From: Paraburkholderia caballeronis | GTDB lineage: Bacteria > Pseudomonadota > Gammaproteobacteria > Burkholderiales > Burkholderiaceae | Reading direction: 5' to 3' | Assembly: GCF_900104845.1 (NCBI RefSeq) | Contig: NZ_FNSR01000001.1 | Span: forward strand, 2,418,001 to 2,482,000 | Length of the DNA stretch: 64,000 bases | In this document: positions 10,175-18,160 of the stretch, piece after piece | Layout: each line of letters opens with the position of its first letter | How positions within the stretch are numbered: position 1 is the first letter of the stretch | Made by a program: the position numbers and the translations under genes | The notes under the pieces: generated by a model | Databases searched by the model: none | The model's input: the letters and a program-made list of their open reading frames with translations, nothing else | What the model was told of the DNA's origin: nothing

Positions 10175-11620
10175 ATGACGGAAACGCGCACGCCGGAAGG
10201 GACGGCGCAGCAGGCTCGCATCGACGGCCAGCAGCTTGCGCTGTTGTGGCAACTGTCGGCCCGCGCACGCGCGGCGGCCAGCGAGGCGACGCTCGGCTTC
10301 ACGATCGTCAACGAGACGCTGGCGCTCGTTCCGTACCGGCAGGCGGCGTGGTGGCGCGGCGACGCGCCCGGTCACGTCGCCGCCGTGTCCGGCCTGCCGC
10401 AAAGCGACCCGAATGCGCCGTACGTGCAGTGGCTCGGCGCGCTGTGCAGGACGCTCGCGCGCGGCCTGCGGCCCGCGCCGCCCGCGCCGGCCGCCGCGCA
10501 CGTCGAGGGACAGGGCGCGCCGGTGCTGCCGGCGCGGCCGCAGGTGCGAACCTTCACGGCCGCCGATCTGCAGGCCGACGCGCCGCACGTCGCCGCCGAG
10601 TGGAGCGCGTGGTGGCCCGCGCACGGCGCGTGGCTGCCGCTCACCGACCGCGGCGGCCATCCGGCCGGCGGCGTGGTGTTCGCGCGCGACGACGCGTGGT
10701 CCGCAACCGACACGGCATTGCTGACCGAACTGGGTCAGGTGTGGGCGCATGCGTTCGAGGCGTTCTCGCCGCGCGCGTCGTGGCTCGAACGCGCGCGCGC
10801 CGCGCTGCGCCCCGGCCGCCAGCAGCGCCGCGTGCTGATCGGGCTCGCGATCCTGTGCGTGATCCCGATGCGACTGACGGTGCTGGCGCCGGCGGAAGTC
10901 ACGCCGAAAGACCCGTTCGTGGTCCGCTCGCCGCTCGACGGCGTGATCGATCGCCTGTACGTGAAGCCGAACCAGCCCGTGCAGCGCGGCACGCCGCTGC
11001 TCGGCCTCGACGCGACGACGCTGCAGTCGCGTTACGCGGTCGCCCGCAAGGACTTCGACACCGCGCAGGAGGAATACCGGCAGACCGAACAGCTCGCCGT
11101 CACCGACGACCGCACGCGGCTCGACATGGCCGAGCGCCGCGGCAAGCTCGACCAGAGCCGGGTGGAACTCGACTACACCGCGCGGCAGCTTGCGCGCGTG
11201 AACGTGAACGCCACGCGTTCCGGCGTCGCAGTGTTCAGCGATCCCAACGAATGGACCGGCAAGGCGGTGGCGGTCGGAGAAAAGATCCTCGTGCTCGCCG
11301 ATCCGGCCCGCGTCGAGGTGACCGCGTGGCTGCCGGTGGCCGACAACATCGACGTGAAGCCCGGCACGTCGCTCACGCTGTATCCGAAAAGCTCGCCGCT
11401 GTCGAGCTACGACGCGCGGATCGATTCGATCGCGTGGCGCGCGGAGCCGACGCCGGACGGCGTGCTCGCGTACCGGGTCCGCGCGACCTTCGCCGCCGGC
11501 GACACGCACGCGCCGCTCGGCGCGATGGGCACCGCGCGCATCCGCGGCCCCTGGGTGCCGGCGATCTATTACGTGCTGCGCCGCCCGCTGACGCTCGCGC
11601 GTCAATGGCTGGGCTGGTAA
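10175..11620 (+). CDS. Membrane-anchored HlyD-type adaptor with N-terminal GAF-like domain
   Basis: 481 residues, starting 4 bases after the previous stop. The first ~205 residues are cytoplasmic-like and resemble a GAF sensor fold (LALLWQLSARARAA.., WLPLTDRGGHPAGGVVFARDDAW.., LLTELGQVWAHAFEAF). A single hydrophobic segment at about 220-237 (VLIGLAILCVIPMRLTVLAP) crosses the inner membrane. It is followed by a lipoyl/HlyD region (VVRSPLDGVIDRLYVKPNQPVQRGTPLLGLD), a coiled-coil hairpin and a second half (RSGVAVFSDPNEWTGKAVAVGEKILVLADP). A GAF-HlyD fusion would let the export complex respond to a cytoplasmic signal. The GAF assignment rests on overall pattern only; the adaptor domain is clear. 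Confidence 0.82.
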   Translation: MTETRTPEGTAQQARIDGQQLALLWQLSARARAAASEATLGFTIVNETLALVPYRQAAWWRGDAPGHVAAVSGLPQSDPNAPYVQWLGALCRTLARGLRPAPPAPAAAHVEGQGAPVLPARPQVRTFTAADLQADAPHVAAEWSAWWPAHGAWLPLTDRGGHPAGGVVFARDDAWSATDTALLTELGQVWAHAFEAFSPRASWLERARAALRPGRQQRRVLIGLAILCVIPMRLTVLAPAEVTPKDPFVVRSPLDGVIDRLYVKPNQPVQRGTPLLGLDATTLQSRYAVARKDFDTAQEEYRQTEQLAVTDDRTRLDMAERRGKLDQSRVELDYTARQLARVNVNATRSGVAVFSDPNEWTGKAVAVGEKILVLADPARVEVTAWLPVADNIDVKPGTSLTLYPKSSPLSSYDARIDSIAWRAEPTPDGVLAYRVRATFAAGDTHAPLGAMGTARIRGPWVPAIYYVLRRPLTLARQWLGW

Positions 11621-11636
11621 CGCGCCGCGTCGCCCC

Positions 11637-13751
11637 ATGGCCCGACTTCCGCAACTTCGCCAGGAACTGACGCTCACGCCCGGCGCGGCGACGCCCGACG
11701 GCGCGCCGACCTGGATGCTGCACGATCCCGCCGCGAACCGGTTCTTCCAGCTCGGCTGGCCCGCGTTCGAACTGCTGTCGCGCTGGCCACTCGACGATCC
11801 GCTCGCGATCGTCGAGGCCGTCAATCGCGAAACGACGCTGACCGTCACGCCCGACGACCTCGACGCGCTGGTGCGCATGCTGCGCCAGCAGAGCCTGCTG
11901 GTCGCCGCGACCGCGGCCGACACCGCGCGGCTCGAACATCACAAGGCCGCGCAGCGGACGAGCCGCGCGATGTGGCTGCTCAAGCACTACCTGATGATCC
12001 GGGTCCCGCTGTGGCATCCGATGCCGTTCCTGCGGGCCGCCGCGCGCCACGTCGCGTTCGCGTACCGGCCCGCGTCATGGCTGATCGTCGCGGCCGTCGC
12101 GATGACCGGCCTCGTCCTCGTGTCGCGCCGCTGGGACGAATTCGTGCATACCTTCCACGGTTATGCCGACTGGCGCGGCCTGATCGGCGTCGGCATCGCG
12201 CTCGGTTTCGCGAAGGTGCTGCACGAGTTCGGGCATGCGTTCACGGCGCAGCGGCACGGCTGCCGCGTGCCGACGATGGGCGTCGCGCTGCTGGTGATGC
12301 TGCCGGTGCTCTACACGGACACGACGGAAGCGTGGAAGGTGGCGGCGCGCAAGGACCGCCTGTGGATCGGCGCGGCCGGCATGCTGAGCGAGATCGCGCT
12401 CGCCGCGTTCGCGACGCTCGCATGGAGCCTGCTGCCCGACGGCCCGCTGCGCGGGGGCGCGTTCCTGCTCGCGACGACCACCTGGATCGCCACCCTCGCG
12501 ATCAATGCGAGCCCGTTCATGCGCTTCGACGGCTATTTCCTGCTGTCCGACTGGCTCGACATGCCGAACCTGCACGACCGCGCCTTCGCGCTGGGCCGCT
12601 GGTGGCTGCGCGAATGGCTGTTCGGCTTCGGCGATCCGCAGCCCGAACCGTGCAGCGCGTCGCGGCGCCGCTTCCTGATCGCGTTCTCGTTCGCGACGTG
12701 GCTGTACCGGCTTGTCGTGTTCCTGTCGATCGCGCTGGTCGTCTACCATGCATTTTTCAAGCTGCTCGGCATGCTGCTGTTCTGCGTCGAGTTCGGCTGG
12801 TTCATCGTGCGTCCGATCTGGCGCGAGACGCAGGCGACCTGGCAGCGCCGCGACGAACTGCGCTGGTGTCGCGAGACGCGGCGCAGCGCGCTGCTCGGCG
12901 CGGCGGCTGTCGCGTTCTTCGTCGTGCCGTGGCACGCGGGCGTCAGCGCGCCGGCGGTCCTCGCGCCGCAGCGCGCGCAGGGTCTCTATACGGTCGCGGC
13001 CGGTTATCTCGCCGACCAGCCGCCGCCCGCGCGCGACGGCCAGCGGGTTCGCGCAGGCGACACGCTCGCGGTGCTGGCGTCGCCGGACCTCGAAGCCCGG
13101 CTCGCCGCCGCGACCGCCAGCGAGGCGCTGCTGCACTGGGAAGTCGACCAGCAATCGTTCGACGAGCGCCTGCAACAGCAAGGCACCGCGCTCGCGCGGC
13201 GCTGGGACGCGACGCGACAGACCGTGGCCGGCATCCAGGCCGAAATCGCGCAACTGACGATCCGCGCGCCGTTCGACGGCACCGTGCAGACCGGCGACGA
13301 CCCGCCGGCGCCCGGCACGTGGCTGCCGCGCGGCGAACGCGTGTACGACCTGATCGCACCCGGCGGCGTGAAGGGCGACGCGTACGTGGGCGAGGACGAC
13401 GTCGCGCGCCTGAAGGCCGGGCAATCCGCCGTCTTCGTCGCGAGCCTGCCGGAACTCGCGGCGCGCGACTGCCGCATCGATGCGATCGACAAGGTCAACG
13501 TCGCGACGCTCGACGCGCCGTCCGTCGCCAGCACGTATGGCGGCCCGATTCCCGCGGAACCGAACGCGAAGACCCGTCAGCTGGTGCCGCTACAGGCGAC
13601 GTGGCAGGTGCGGTTCGGCGGTTGTGACGGCGAGGCCGGCATCGGGCGCGAAGTCAACGGCACCGTGCAGCTGGGCGCGGGCCGGCAGAGTTTCGTCGGG
13701 GAAGGCCTCCGCTTCGTCGCGGCGGTACTGCAACGGGAGGTCGGGTTCTGA
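11637..13751 (+). CDS. M50-type zinc metalloprotease fused to HlyD/lipoyl-like domain
   Basis: 704 residues. Residues ~1-95 look like a PqqD-type peptide-binding domain (WMLHDPAANRFFQLGWPAFELLSRW). Several membrane helices follow. A zinc motif HEFGH lies at residues 196-200, and a second metal-ligand region NASPFMRFDGY has Asp at about 298, as in site-2 proteases (M50). The last ~250 residues carry an HlyD-like biotinyl-lipoyl unit with a short helical hairpin (GDTLAVLASPDLEARL.., IRAPFDGTVQTGDDPPAPGTWL). In this gene set the protein occupies the inner-membrane slot where a type I system would have its ABC ATPase. It might process or export the repeat protein; that role is inference. It ends the operon. 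Confidence 0.83.
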   Translation: MARLPQLRQELTLTPGAATPDGAPTWMLHDPAANRFFQLGWPAFELLSRWPLDDPLAIVEAVNRETTLTVTPDDLDALVRMLRQQSLLVAATAADTARLEHHKAAQRTSRAMWLLKHYLMIRVPLWHPMPFLRAAARHVAFAYRPASWLIVAAVAMTGLVLVSRRWDEFVHTFHGYADWRGLIGVGIALGFAKVLHEFGHAFTAQRHGCRVPTMGVALLVMLPVLYTDTTEAWKVAARKDRLWIGAAGMLSEIALAAFATLAWSLLPDGPLRGGAFLLATTTWIATLAINASPFMRFDGYFLLSDWLDMPNLHDRAFALGRWWLREWLFGFGDPQPEPCSASRRRFLIAFSFATWLYRLVVFLSIALVVYHAFFKLLGMLLFCVEFGWFIVRPIWRETQATWQRRDELRWCRETRRSALLGAAAVAFFVVPWHAGVSAPAVLAPQRAQGLYTVAAGYLADQPPPARDGQRVRAGDTLAVLASPDLEARLAAATASEALLHWEVDQQSFDERLQQQGTALARRWDATRQTVAGIQAEIAQLTIRAPFDGTVQTGDDPPAPGTWLPRGERVYDLIAPGGVKGDAYVGEDDVARLKAGQSAVFVASLPELAARDCRIDAIDKVNVATLDAPSVASTYGGPIPAEPNAKTRQLVPLQATWQVRFGGCDGEAGIGREVNGTVQLGAGRQSFVGEGLRFVAAVLQREVGF

Positions 13752-13802
13752 CCGGCGCGATACCGCCGGCAGCGGGAAAACGCAGACCGCAATCGACCGG
13801 CC

Positions 13803-14963
13803 TCAGTCGTCCGCCGACGAAGCCACCAGCCCCGCCCCCGTCTGCCCGCGCCGATACTTCAGCGACACCATCCGCCAAACCGGCCCGAACGCATACGACA
13901 CTTTCGCGATGATCTCCTTCTTGCGCCTCAGCACCGGCTTCTCGATGCAGTGCCACGAGAACGCCGCATACGCGAGCCCGAGACAAAGCGAGAACGCGAT
14001 CGACATCCACCCTACGCGATGCTGCGCGAACAGCTGCGCATACGTCTGCTGGATCGGGAACGCGAACAGATAAAGCCCGTACGAATAGTCGCCGCGCATC
14101 AGGAACGTGTACTTGCGCGGATTCAGCAGCCCGAGATACACGGTCACGTAGGCCGTCGGGATCACCGCGAGATACGCGGTCGCGGCGTCGCGCGTGAACA
14201 CCAGTTGCAGCACCAGCGCGACGGCGAACAGGCCGAAGCGCCACGGAATCCGGTCGCGATACAGGAACGCGAGCACGCCGGCCACGAAACTCGCGACCAG
14301 CAGCCGCCCCTGCGGCGCCGCCGACTGCCACACGTCTGGCAGCCGCGCGAGCACCCAGGTCTTGTACGCGACGAGCGCAATCAGTCCGGCCAGCAGCAGC
14401 GCGCGCCGCGAATGCAGCCCGAACAGCACGACCACCGTCAGCAGGATGTAGCACTCCAGTTCGAACGGGATCGTCCACAGCGACACGTTCGTCACGTTCG
14501 GCACCGGGTTCGTCGTGAAGAGCCCCGGCAGCGGATAGGTGATGTAGCCGACGATGTTGTGGAAATACGCCCAGAACTGCGCGCTCGAAAAGTAGTCGGA
14601 CAGCGGCGCCTTCGTCAGCAGCGGCCCAAGTATCAGCGCGGACAGCAGCACTTCGACCGCGAGCGCCGGATAAAGCCGCAGCGCGCGCAACGACAGGAAC
14701 TTGCCGATGCTGCCCGCGCGCACGAGACTGCCGGCGACGAGAAAGCCGCTCAGGATGAAGAACATCGGCAGCAGGCCGCCGAGCACCGCGCGCCATTCGG
14801 CCCAGTAGGTGCGCTCGGCCGCTTCGCCGTGCAGCGTGTAGATCGTGTGCCAGCACAGGATGGCGATCGCGAGGCCGATCCGCATGTAGTCGAAGCCGCT
14901 CGACGCGCCGCCGACCTCCTCGATGCGTTCGGCCAGCGTGACTTTTCGACCTGGAAGCGCCAT
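13803..14963 (-). CDS. Acyltransferase family 3 membrane protein
   Basis: 386 residues from the ATG at 14963, chosen over longer in-frame starts because a GAGGT ribosome-binding sequence precedes it. Features are typical of the acyltransferase-3/OafA-like family: about ten membrane helices, an early His in IAILCWHTIY, an Arg-rich loop (LRALRLYPALAVEVLLSALIL), LPMFFILSGFLVAG, and SLWTIPFELECYI. These enzymes transfer O-acyl groups (often acetyl or succinyl) to surface or periplasmic carbohydrates. The gene converges on the giant-protein/export operon, so it could modify a surface glycan, but no partner genes are adjacent. Confidence 0.85.
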   Translation of the reverse strand: MALPGRKVTLAERIEEVGGASSGFDYMRIGLAIAILCWHTIYTLHGEAAERTYWAEWRAVLGGLLPMFFILSGFLVAGSLVRAGSIGKFLSLRALRLYPALAVEVLLSALILGPLLTKAPLSDYFSSAQFWAYFHNIVGYITYPLPGLFTTNPVPNVTNVSLWTIPFELECYILLTVVVLFGLHSRRALLLAGLIALVAYKTWVLARLPDVWQSAAPQGRLLVASFVAGVLAFLYRDRIPWRFGLFAVALVLQLVFTRDAATAYLAVIPTAYVTVYLGLLNPRKYTFLMRGDYSYGLYLFAFPIQQTYAQLFAQHRVGWMSIAFSLCLGLAYAAFSWHCIEKPVLRRKKEIIAKVSYAFGPVWRMVSLKYRRGQTGAGLVASSADD

Positions 14964-15145
14964 GAGGACCTCGATAAACGTGGGCGGGACGACTGCGGCC
15001 GGCGACGTCGCAAGGCGCGCTCCGCTGCCGGAACGCGCCGCATCGCCATCGTGGCCGTAGTATCGGAAGCGCGCCCCCACCCGTCTGTTCGATAGCGAAC
15101 GGTACGGGCGGCGGGTCATCCCGCGTTACCTCGCGCGCCCTCGCG

Positions 15146-17314
15146 CTACCACGCCCCCACGCCGCCGTCCCACGCCGATGCGCGTTCGTCGCCCGCGCAA
15201 GCCAGCCGCGCGTCGGTCGCGTCGGTCGCGTCGATCGCATCGACGATCCGCACCGCGATCGCATCGACCGGCGAGCCCGGCCCGAACACGTCGCACACGC
15301 CCTCGTCCTTCAACAGCCGCGCATGCGCGTCCGGCACGATGCCGCCGACGATCACCGCCGGCCTGTCGCCTGACGCAGCGAGCCGCGCGAGCACCGCGCG
15401 CACCAGTTCGAGATGCGCGCCGGCCAGCGACGACACGCCGAGCACGTCCGCCCGCCACTCGCGCGCGAGCCGCACCGCGTCGTCCGGCGTCGAGAACAGC
15501 GGCCCGAGCGCGACGTCGAACCCCGCATCCGCGAGCGCGGCCGCGACGGTCTTCGCGCCGCGGTCGTGGCCGTCCTGCCCGAGTTTCGCGAGCAGCACGC
15601 GCGGCTTGCGGCCGAGCCGCGCGCCGAGCGCCGCGACGCGTTCACATGCAGTACGCCACGCGCCATCCTGCGAACGCTCGCGTCCGTACACGCCGTCGCT
15701 GAATCGCGCGACGCTGCGCGCGTGCGCGTCGTCGCGCGGCCACGCCGCTTCGAGCGCCTGCGTGCATTCGCCGAGCGTCGCGCGCGCCCGCACGCAGTCG
15801 ATCGTCAGCGCGAGCAGGTTCGCGTCGCCGCGCGCGCCTTCGGTCAGCGCGGCCAGCGCGCGCCGCACGCGGGTCTCGTCGCGCGTGGCCTTCAGTTCCT
15901 CGATGCGCCGCAGTTGCAGCGCGCGCACGCGGCGTCCGTCGATCTCGCGGCACGCGACGCGTTCGTCGTCGTCCGCCGCCTGAAAGCGGTTCACGCCGAC
16001 GATCACGTGCGAGCCGTCGTCGATGCGCGCCTGCGCGGCGACCGCCGATTCGTGGATCCAGCGATGCACGTCGCCGCTGCGCAGCGCGGCGAGCACGCCG
16101 CCGGCCGCGTCGATCTTCGCGAGCGTCGCCCGCACGCGCGCGGCGACGTCGGCGGTCAGCGACTCCATCATGTACGAGCCGGCCCACGGATCGACCGTGT
16201 CGCACACGCCCGTTTCGTGTTGAAGGATCAGTTGCGTGTCGCGCGCGAGCCGCGCCGCGTCGCGGCCGGGCAGCGCGAGCGCCTCGTCGTACGCGTTCGT
16301 ATGCAGCGACTGCGTGCCGCCGAACACCGCGGCCATCGCCTCGATCGTCGTGCGCACGATGTTGTTCTCCGGCTGCTGCGCGGCGAGCGTGAGGCCCGAC
16401 GTCTGGCAGTGCATCCGCAACGCCAGCGCCTTGCGCGAACGCGCGCCGAGCCGGTGCGCGATCTCCGACCACAGCAGCCGCGCCGCGCGCAGCTTCGCGA
16501 TCTCGCCGAAGAAGTCGCGCCCGACGCCGAAGAAGAAGCTCAGTCGCGAGCAGCAGTCGTCCGCGCTCATCCCGCGCGCGAGCAGCGTCTCGACATAGGT
16601 GCGCGCGTTCGCGAGCGTCAGCGCGAGTTCGAGCACCGCGTCCGCGCCCGCTTCCTGAAGGTGGTAGCCGGAGATCGACATCGCGTTGAAGCGCGGCACG
16701 TGCGCCGCGAGATGCTCGACTACGTCCGCCGCGATCCGCAGCGACGGTTCCGGCGCGAAGATCCACGTATTGCGGACCATGTACTCCTTCAGGATGTCGT
16801 TCTGGATCGTGCCGCTCAACTGCGCGGCCGGCACGCCGCGCTCCCCGGCCGCGACGATGAACGCGGCGAGCACCGGCAGCACCGCGCCGCTCATCGTCAT
16901 CGACACCGATACGCGGTCGAGCGCGATCCCGTCGAACAGGCGCGCCATGTCGTCGACGCTGTCGATCGCGACGCCGGCCATCCCGACGTCCGCGCGCGCA
17001 GCCGGATGATCGGAGTCGTAGCCGCGATGCGTCGGCAGATCGAACGCGACCGACAGCCCCTGCGCGCCGCCGTCGAGCGCGGTGCGAAACGCGAGGTTCG
17101 AGTCGGCCGCGTCCGCATAACCCGCGTACTGGCGGATCGTCCACGGCCGCCCGGTGTACATCGACGGATACGGGCCGCGCACGAACGGCGCGGCGCCGGG
17201 CGCGCCGCCCAGATGCGCGATACCGTCCAGATCGTCCGACGTGTAAAGCGCTTTCAGCGGCACCGCGCGATCGAGCGGCCGATGCGCATCGTCGTGAACA
17301 TCGTGTCTCTTCAT
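15146..17314 (-). CDS. B12-dependent acyl-CoA mutase, methylmalonyl-CoA mutase type (single chain)
   Basis: 722 residues from ATG 17314, which overlaps the upstream stop (ATGA). Residues ~20-540 match the methylmalonyl-CoA mutase barrel: RPWTIRQYAGY, FDLPTHRGYDSDHP, TIQNDILKEYMVRNT, SISGYHLQEAGADA, HCQTSG, NNIVRTTIEAMAAVFGGTQSLHTNAYDEAL. The C-terminus is a cobalamin-binding domain with DGHDRG at 581-586 (His583 would ligate Co), SSLAGAH and VGGIVPD. The active-site stretch reads PSMYTGRPW, where I recall MYAFRPW for classical mutases, so substrate preference may differ. It is last in the Nit1C-type operon, directly after a LnmK-like gene; that combination suggests acyl-CoA chemistry feeding the pathway. 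The enzyme class is secure; the substrate is not. Confidence 0.85.
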   Translation of the reverse strand: MKRHDVHDDAHRPLDRAVPLKALYTSDDLDGIAHLGGAPGAAPFVRGPYPSMYTGRPWTIRQYAGYADAADSNLAFRTALDGGAQGLSVAFDLPTHRGYDSDHPAARADVGMAGVAIDSVDDMARLFDGIALDRVSVSMTMSGAVLPVLAAFIVAAGERGVPAAQLSGTIQNDILKEYMVRNTWIFAPEPSLRIAADVVEHLAAHVPRFNAMSISGYHLQEAGADAVLELALTLANARTYVETLLARGMSADDCCSRLSFFFGVGRDFFGEIAKLRAARLLWSEIAHRLGARSRKALALRMHCQTSGLTLAAQQPENNIVRTTIEAMAAVFGGTQSLHTNAYDEALALPGRDAARLARDTQLILQHETGVCDTVDPWAGSYMMESLTADVAARVRATLAKIDAAGGVLAALRSGDVHRWIHESAVAAQARIDDGSHVIVGVNRFQAADDDERVACREIDGRRVRALQLRRIEELKATRDETRVRRALAALTEGARGDANLLALTIDCVRARATLGECTQALEAAWPRDDAHARSVARFSDGVYGRERSQDGAWRTACERVAALGARLGRKPRVLLAKLGQDGHDRGAKTVAAALADAGFDVALGPLFSTPDDAVRLAREWRADVLGVSSLAGAHLELVRAVLARLAASGDRPAVIVGGIVPDAHARLLKDEGVCDVFGPGSPVDAIAVRIVDAIDATDATDARLACAGDERASAWDGGVGAW

Positions 17315-18156
17315 GGGCGCTCCCACCGTTTCACCGTGACGACGTCCGCGATCTTCTCGCGGTCGCTGCCGCGCAGGATCTCGCACCAGTGCGCGAGTTC
17401 GCCGCCGTCCGCCCGCTGCGCGACCGTGCGCACCGCGAGCGTGTCGCCGACGTTCAGGTTGCCGTGATAAAACAGGTCGCGCCGCGCAAGAGCCGGCGCT
17501 TCGGCCACGCGCCGCGCCGCCCATTCCGCGCGATCGACGAACGCCTGGAAACTCGCGAAATAAAGGAAGTCCGCGCCGTTGAAGTCGCTGTTCGGACACG
17601 GCTCGAAGCGAACCGCCGCGTCGTCGCCGCCATCGAGCGGCAGCGGCCGCGCGACGCCGAGTTCGTCGCTCCACTGCCCTGCGCGCAACAGCTTGCCGAA
17701 CCGCGCCAGCGCGAGCGCGTCGTCCGGCGTCGCCGCGACCGGCGCGTCGAGCGCCGCGAACCGCGCGCGCACGACCGACTGGTTGTTGCCCGCCTCGCGC
17801 CGCCGCACGAACGCGGAGCACATCGACACGCGCGCATGCAGCGCGCCGCCGGCGAGCAGCCAGTGCTCGCTGAAATGCCGCGCGGCGCCGCTGCGCACGA
17901 GCGACGTGTCGATCTCGAACAGGTCGTTCTCGCCGATCCGGTCGAGCCGCGCGTCGCGCACGCTGACCGCCGTGAACGCCGCATACGCGCGCTCGCCGTC
18001 GTCGTCGACGAAGTCCGGCACCGCGCGCCCGGTCGCGGCCGCGAGCGCGTTCCAGTGCCGGTCGCCGCATTCCTTCAGCAGCCAGTTCTCGGACAGCCCG
18101 TTGCGCGCGAGTTGCGGCATCCCGGCCCGATAGCGGTCGCGCGAGTGCTGTGCCAT
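17311..18156 (-). CDS. LnmK/Pnap_2097-like biosynthetic protein (double hot-dog type)
   Basis: 281 residues. The sequence pattern (GLSENWLLKECGDRHW near the N-terminus, GENDLFEIDTSLVR, HFSEHWLLAGG, PCPNSDFNGADFLYFASFQAFVDRAEW, RRDLFYHGNLNVGDTLAVR) matches what I recall of the Pnap_2097 family, relatives of LnmK. LnmK is a double hot-dog acyltransferase/decarboxylase that uses methylmalonyl-CoA in leinamycin biosynthesis. The gene starts 4 bases after the flavin oxidoreductase stop and overlaps the mutase start, so all three are one transcription unit. Pairing with a methylmalonyl-CoA-mutase-type enzyme fits a methylmalonyl-like acyl-CoA substrate. No acyl carrier protein is visible nearby, so the acceptor is unknown. 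Confidence 0.6.
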   Translation of the reverse strand: MAQHSRDRYRAGMPQLARNGLSENWLLKECGDRHWNALAAATGRAVPDFVDDDGERAYAAFTAVSVRDARLDRIGENDLFEIDTSLVRSGAARHFSEHWLLAGGALHARVSMCSAFVRRREAGNNQSVVRARFAALDAPVAATPDDALALARFGKLLRAGQWSDELGVARPLPLDGGDDAAVRFEPCPNSDFNGADFLYFASFQAFVDRAEWAARRVAEAPALARRDLFYHGNLNVGDTLAVRTVAQRADGGELAHWCEILRGSDREKIADVVTVKRWERP

Positions 18157-18160
18157 CCGC

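Noticed and set aside
9926..11923. 665-codon minus-strand ORF opposite the GAF-HlyD gene
   Set aside because: Composition is typical of an antisense frame (Arg/Ala/Gly), and it overlaps three well-supported genes.
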